Part shown: positions 56,524 through 58,987 of the stretch, piece by piece
How the letters are laid out: each line of letters starts with the position of its first letter
How positions within the stretch are numbered: position 1 is the first letter of the stretch
From: Betaproteobacteria bacterium
Lineage (GTDB): Bacteria; Pseudomonadota; Gammaproteobacteria; Burkholderiales; SHXO01
Assembly (NCBI GenBank): GCA_025356655.1
Contig: JANXRW010000077.1
Span: forward strand, 1 to 58,987
Length of the DNA: 58,987 bases
Reading direction: 5' to 3'
Made by a program: the position numbers and the translations under genes
Notes under the pieces: generated by a model
Told to the model about the DNA's origin: nothing
Databases searched by the model: none
What the model saw: only the letters and a program-made list of their open reading frames with translations

Positions 56524-56943
56524 TCAGGAAATCTGCACGTAGAGGTGCTTACCGAGCACGTTGGCAGCGGCTTCAATTTGGTCGAGCTTTGAGGCGTGGC
56601 GTAGGTCAAACAAACGATCAACTTGCGGCATGTGCCACCCCAAGCGGCGGGCGAGCTCGGCCTTCTTGATTCCCTGATCGGTCATCGCTTGATACACGCC
56701 TAACTTGGCACATTCCAATGCCGATGGACGCACGGTCTTTTGTCCGATTGCTGGCTGACTGGCGGTGGGTAGAGACTTCCGGGCATCAATATAGAATGAC
56801 AAACCGGTTTCCAGCGCGTCGATTGCGTTTAGTAGGGCCTCATCTTCATCGGCACCGAAGGTGATGGCTTCAGGCACGTCAATAAACGTGACTAGCACGG
56901 TGCTGTCATCGGGGGTTAAGGTCACAGGGTAATCAAACATCAT
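56524..56943 (-). CDS. hicB: HicB-type antitoxin
   Basis: A 139-residue antitoxin. N-terminal partial RNase H-like HicB fold (YPVTLTPDDSTVLVTFIDVP, EAITFGADEDEALLNAIDAL) and C-terminal HTH (MTDQGIKKAELARRLGWHMP, QVDRLFDLRHASKLDQIEAA) as in E. coli HicB. ATG 56943 has a strong AAAGGAG. It directly follows the hicA remnant (eight bases). HicB represses its own promoter and neutralises HicA. It ends with TGA, so TGA is a stop codon in this locus. Confidence 0.92.
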   Translation of the reverse strand: MMFDYPVTLTPDDSTVLVTFIDVPEAITFGADEDEALLNAIDALETGLSFYIDARKSLPTASQPAIGQKTVRPSALECAKLGVYQAMTDQGIKKAELARRLGWHMPQVDRLFDLRHASKLDQIEAAANVLGKHLYVQIS

Positions 56944-56951
56944 TCTCTCCT

Positions 56952-57131
56952 TTACTTCAAACCAAGCTGTCGTTTGATTGCGGTTTCGAGCCCTTTTCCA
57001 AGCTCAGTGGTGCCATGCATGGGTAGTGCAGACTGCTTGCCGTTCAGAAATACCTTCAGATGCGACCCTTTACCAGGCAGAAAAGTCGCGCCTTGTTGTT
57101 CTAGTCATTTCTTCATCTGCTTGGAGTTCAT
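56952..57131 (-). pseudogene. hicA: HicA toxin gene with TGA at the Trp-9 position
   Basis: Reads MNSKQMKK-TGA-LEQQGATFLPGKGSHLK, then VFLNGKQSALPMHGTTELGK, GLETAIKRQLGLK and TAA. E. coli HicA reads MKQSEFRRWLESQG, with Trp at codon 9, just where TGA stands. All other residues, including the catalytic GSHLK His, are kept and the frame is open to the stop. The -10 box TATACT ends six bases before ATG, so the message would be almost leaderless. Without UGA decoding only an eight-residue peptide would form. Confidence 0.85.
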
Positions 57132-57137
57132 GAGCGG

Positions 57138-57165
57138 AGTATAACAAATGTGTTGTGTTTGTCGA
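57138..57165 (-). promoter_or_regulatory. promoter of hicAB
   Basis: Minus strand: TCGACA (57165-57160), 16 bases, TATACT (57143-57138), ending six bases before the hicA ATG. The spacer holds ACAAA...TTTGT inverted half-sites, suitable for HicB repression. Confidence 0.5.
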
Positions 57166-57358
57166 AGGAAAGGCAACACTTCTGTTTTACTTTGTACTGC
57201 TGTAGTACCGTAAAGGGTTGTAAATTAGCCTAGAAATATTCTCCAGGCTGGGTATGGCATTTTTCGTGATCTCAAACCATTCGATATTATGTAATCGATT
57301 GTATTTAAGTATTTTTTAGCTTAATCGATCATAGAGTGGGAGTAGGGGTCTTTCGAGA

Positions 57359-57388
57359 ACTATCGAGGACTATCGCGATTTATCGCCG
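57359..57388. repeat. three 10-bp direct repeats of the operator half-site
   Basis: ACTATCGAGG, ACTATCGCGA and TTTATCGCCG follow each other with a 10-bp period, one helical turn. The unit ACTATCG equals the half-site of the higBA palindrome (57555-57568). Confidence 0.55.
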
Positions 57389-57554
57389 GGCGATCGTTCA
57401 CCGTCCTTCGCCATCAATCTTCGTCGACCGGGATGGCTGCTTGTCGGCGGTGTCATCTCATCGCACGCGGGACGTTCAGTGCCGCTAAGGGCGGCAATCT
57501 GCGCGCTTCTCGTCCGCGAATAACAAACCTGGCGACACCACTACTATTGCTTGA

Positions 57555-57568
57555 CGATAGTACTATCG
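57555..57568. promoter_or_regulatory. palindromic operator CGATAGTACTATCG of higBA
   Basis: Perfect 14-bp palindrome in the spacer between TTGACG (57551-57556) and an AATACT -10 box (57575-57580). A HigA dimer here would block the polymerase. Transcription would start at about 57587, the GTG of higB. Confidence 0.65.
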
Positions 57569-57586
57569 ACGCGCAATACTATACCC

Positions 57587-57868
57587 GTGATTGAAAGCTT
57601 CGCAGACAAGCGGACTGCTGCGATCTTCCAAGGCTTGGAGGTTCGTGGTCTTCCACGGGAAATCCAGGACGCCGCACGGCGCAAGCTCAAGGTGATCGAT
57701 GCTGCGCCGGACCTCGGCGTGCTCCGAGTGCCGCCGGGGAATCGACTTGAGGCCCTGAAGGGCGGTAGGAAGGGGCAGTGGAGTATTCGGATCAACAGTC
57801 AGTGGCGAATCTGCTTTCGCTGTAAGGACCGCGTGGCGCTCGATGTTGAGATCGTTGACTATCACTAA
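57587..57868 (+). CDS. higB: HigB-type toxin (RelE/HigB family)
   Basis: A 93-residue ribosome-dependent RNase. It has VIESFADKRTAAIFQG, DAARRKLKVIDAAPDLG, LRVPPGNRLEALKGGRKGQW, SIRINSQWRICFRCKDRVAL, and DVEIVDYH at the end, which match HigB including the basic GDRKGxWSIxxNxxWRxxF core. The frame opens earlier, but GTG 57587 gives the family start (VIxSFxxK). It has no ribosome-binding site, so it is probably leaderless or poorly translated. No internal stop is present, so this is the intact toxin of the island. Confidence 0.88.
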   Translation: MIESFADKRTAAIFQGLEVRGLPREIQDAARRKLKVIDAAPDLGVLRVPPGNRLEALKGGRKGQWSIRINSQWRICFRCKDRVALDVEIVDYH

Positions 57869-57897
57869 GCGCCGTGGGAATCGTGGAGAGTAGGCAA

Positions 57898-58245
57898 ATG
57901 AGCATCGCACGCAGTGAACTGAAGAGCGAGAAGTTCAAGGGACTTCTCACCGGACGCAAGCTTGCACCGGTACATCCCGGCATTGTCTTGCTCAAAGACT
58001 TCATCGAACCGCTTGGCATCACGCGGTATCGACTGGCGAAAGCGATCAGCGTCCAGCAGCGGCGCATTGATGAGATCTGTGCCGGCAAACGCGGAATCTC
58101 AGCTGAGACCGCGGTTCGCCTGGGCTTGGCATTTGGTGTCGACCCACAGTTCTGGCTCAATTTGCAGGCGCAGTACGACATCGAAGTCATCCAGCGCGAG
58201 CAGGGCGCGCAGCTTTCCGAGGAAGTTCGCGAACTGGCTGCGTAA
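57898..58245 (+). CDS. higA: HigA-type antitoxin
   Basis: A 115-residue XRE-family antitoxin. It has LAPVHPGIVLLKDFIEPLGI followed by TRYRLAKAISVQQRRIDEIC, GKRGISAETAVRLGLAFGVD and PQFWLNLQAQYDIEVIQREQ, the full HigA pattern. ATG 57898 has GGAG about ten bases upstream; GTG 57874 in frame is possible. It lies 29 bases after higB and should repress the palindromic promoter. Confidence 0.92.
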   Translation: MSIARSELKSEKFKGLLTGRKLAPVHPGIVLLKDFIEPLGITRYRLAKAISVQQRRIDEICAGKRGISAETAVRLGLAFGVDPQFWLNLQAQYDIEVIQREQGAQLSEEVRELAA

Positions 58246-58920
58246 GATGCCAGGGAGGTTGCCAGCTTCGAACGTTTTCGATCGACGGTCGCCATCGCTA
58301 CGTGCGAGTAGAGATTGATCATGGGCCGATGGCTCTGTGGGCTCCTGGCTGCGTAGAGGCGCAGCCGTGGGCCGCAATGAATTCCGTCGCGGGCAGTAAT
58401 CCCGGTTCAATTTCACCGTTGTATCTGCTGCAGGGATGGCCTGACGGTAAAAAATTGATCGAAAAGTTCCTGCGCGGCAGCACTTAAGGCATTTGATGGC
58501 GGCCATTTTTGGAGTTTTTGGAAAACAGATGCCTTCAAAGCCGTGTCGTGACGGTAAACAAGTTGATGAATAGTCGCTGTACAGCGAAGAACCGGGTGCG
58601 CGAATTGCGCTCGCCCGGGTCTGGGAGGGGCGACGGGCGGTAACCTCCTCGTCTACTCGGACGTTTTTGTCTACTTGAATGGGCTCCCCACGCCCTTGCG
58701 GCACCGACGGCCACCGCCTATCGGGGGCAGTAACCGTATGTTCAGGCAGCTGTTCTTTGCATCCGACGGCACTGGTGCTGCCTGCGTGCCGGACCGGTTC
58801 TCGGCGCGGAGCGCTCCTGCGACGGTTGGGTGCATGGAAGGTGACAAGTGTTAGCGGCTGCGCAGAAGCGCGGGTTTGTGGCTGTCGCTGGCGGTTTTCC
58901 ACCGCCGGCCCATGGGGGTG
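58246..58920. other. gene-free stretch before right-hand fragment
   Basis: No credible gene. It probably includes the outer end of the mobile element whose gene begins beyond the right edge. A long minus-strand frame (58099-58902) is antisense to higA at its left end and has no features. Confidence 0.4.
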
Positions 58921-58987
58921 TCAGCGGAGGTTGAACCCGACTTGGCTCAGCGCACGGCGCAGGTTCTCGGCGGCGGCGAACATCGCA
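58921..58987 (-). CDS. C-terminal fragment of an unknown gene (possibly a transposase)
   Basis: Stop TGA at 58921. The last residues read AMFAAAENLRRALSQVGFNL then R. A FAAAxNLRR-type C-terminus is common in some DDE transposases, but 22 residues do not prove this. Not obviously the same family as the ISL3-type fragment at the left end. Confidence 0.35.
   Translation of the reverse strand, partial: AMFAAAENLRRALSQVGFNLR

Noticed and set aside
55308..57131. Alternative genetic code for the whole genome
   Set aside because: Many genes here end in TGA, including the overlapping GTGA junctions and both antitoxins beside the affected toxins, so TGA is a normal stop.
1..58987. CRISPR arrays, tRNA or rRNA genes
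   Set aside because: No regularly spaced direct repeats of CRISPR size and no cloverleaf or rRNA-like sequence was recognised by eye.

Overview
The window is high-GC DNA, most likely from a betaproteobacterium or a close relative. This is inferred from the aerobic benzoyl-CoA (box) genes with a BoxR-type regulator, a high-potential iron-sulfur protein, two PEP-CTERM proteins, an Ala/Lys-rich histone-like protein, a YbiT/EttA pair and Tat-exported enzymes. Both ends cut into minus-strand genes. The left one is the N-terminus of an ISL3-type transposase and the right one an unidentified C-terminus, so this may be a contig that stopped at repeats. No tRNA, rRNA, CRISPR array or origin was seen.

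Layout. 0.5-2.5 kb: a PAS-PAS-PAS-GGDEF diguanylate cyclase and a small unknown protein. 2.5-8.6 kb: a catabolic block with a tartrate/isopropylmalate-type dehydrogenase, a GMC oxidoreductase, an AHL-lactonase-like metallohydrolase, an RraA-like protein, an HpcH/HpaI aldolase and an SDR. 8.6-10.5 kb: decayed DNA with dispersed repeats and a HicB remnant. 10.5-15 kb: a CmcJ/NvfI-like oxygenase facing a 1193-residue LamG/kelch protein. 15.7-19 kb: the histone-like protein, a Tat-exported gluconolactonase-like protein, a decayed relative of it and a surface-adhesin-E-like protein. 19-27.6 kb: boxB, boxC and boxR, diverging from a benzoate-CoA ligase and a hydrolase, then another acyl-CoA ligase and a HiPIP. 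boxA is absent.

27.9-33.3 kb: a tight minus-strand operon with overlapping GTGA start/stop junctions: phytanoyl-CoA dioxygenase-like protein, ABM-like protein, transporter, HyuA-like protein and an HExxH protein. It has a near-consensus promoter with an operator-like dyad. 33.5-42 kb: a second HExxH protein, an Amt transporter behind a 12-bp tandem repeat, an alpha/beta hydrolase, a YbiT-type ABC-F protein, YaiI, a DEAD-box helicase, a di-heme cytochrome and a dead DUF2147 gene. 42.4-54.1 kb: a Tat amidohydrolase, EttA, a phosphoesterase/PEP-CTERM/PhoD group, an enolase-superfamily enzyme and a second PEP-CTERM protein.

54.1-58.9 kb: an accessory island of toxin-antitoxin and antirestriction genes. 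HigBA is intact. In two other modules the antitoxin is intact but the toxin gene carries in-frame TGA codons exactly where its family has tryptophan (three TGA codons in two toxins). This is the most unusual signal in the window. The box cluster without boxA and the coupled operon at 27.9-33.3 kb are the best candidates for incompletely described metabolic systems.
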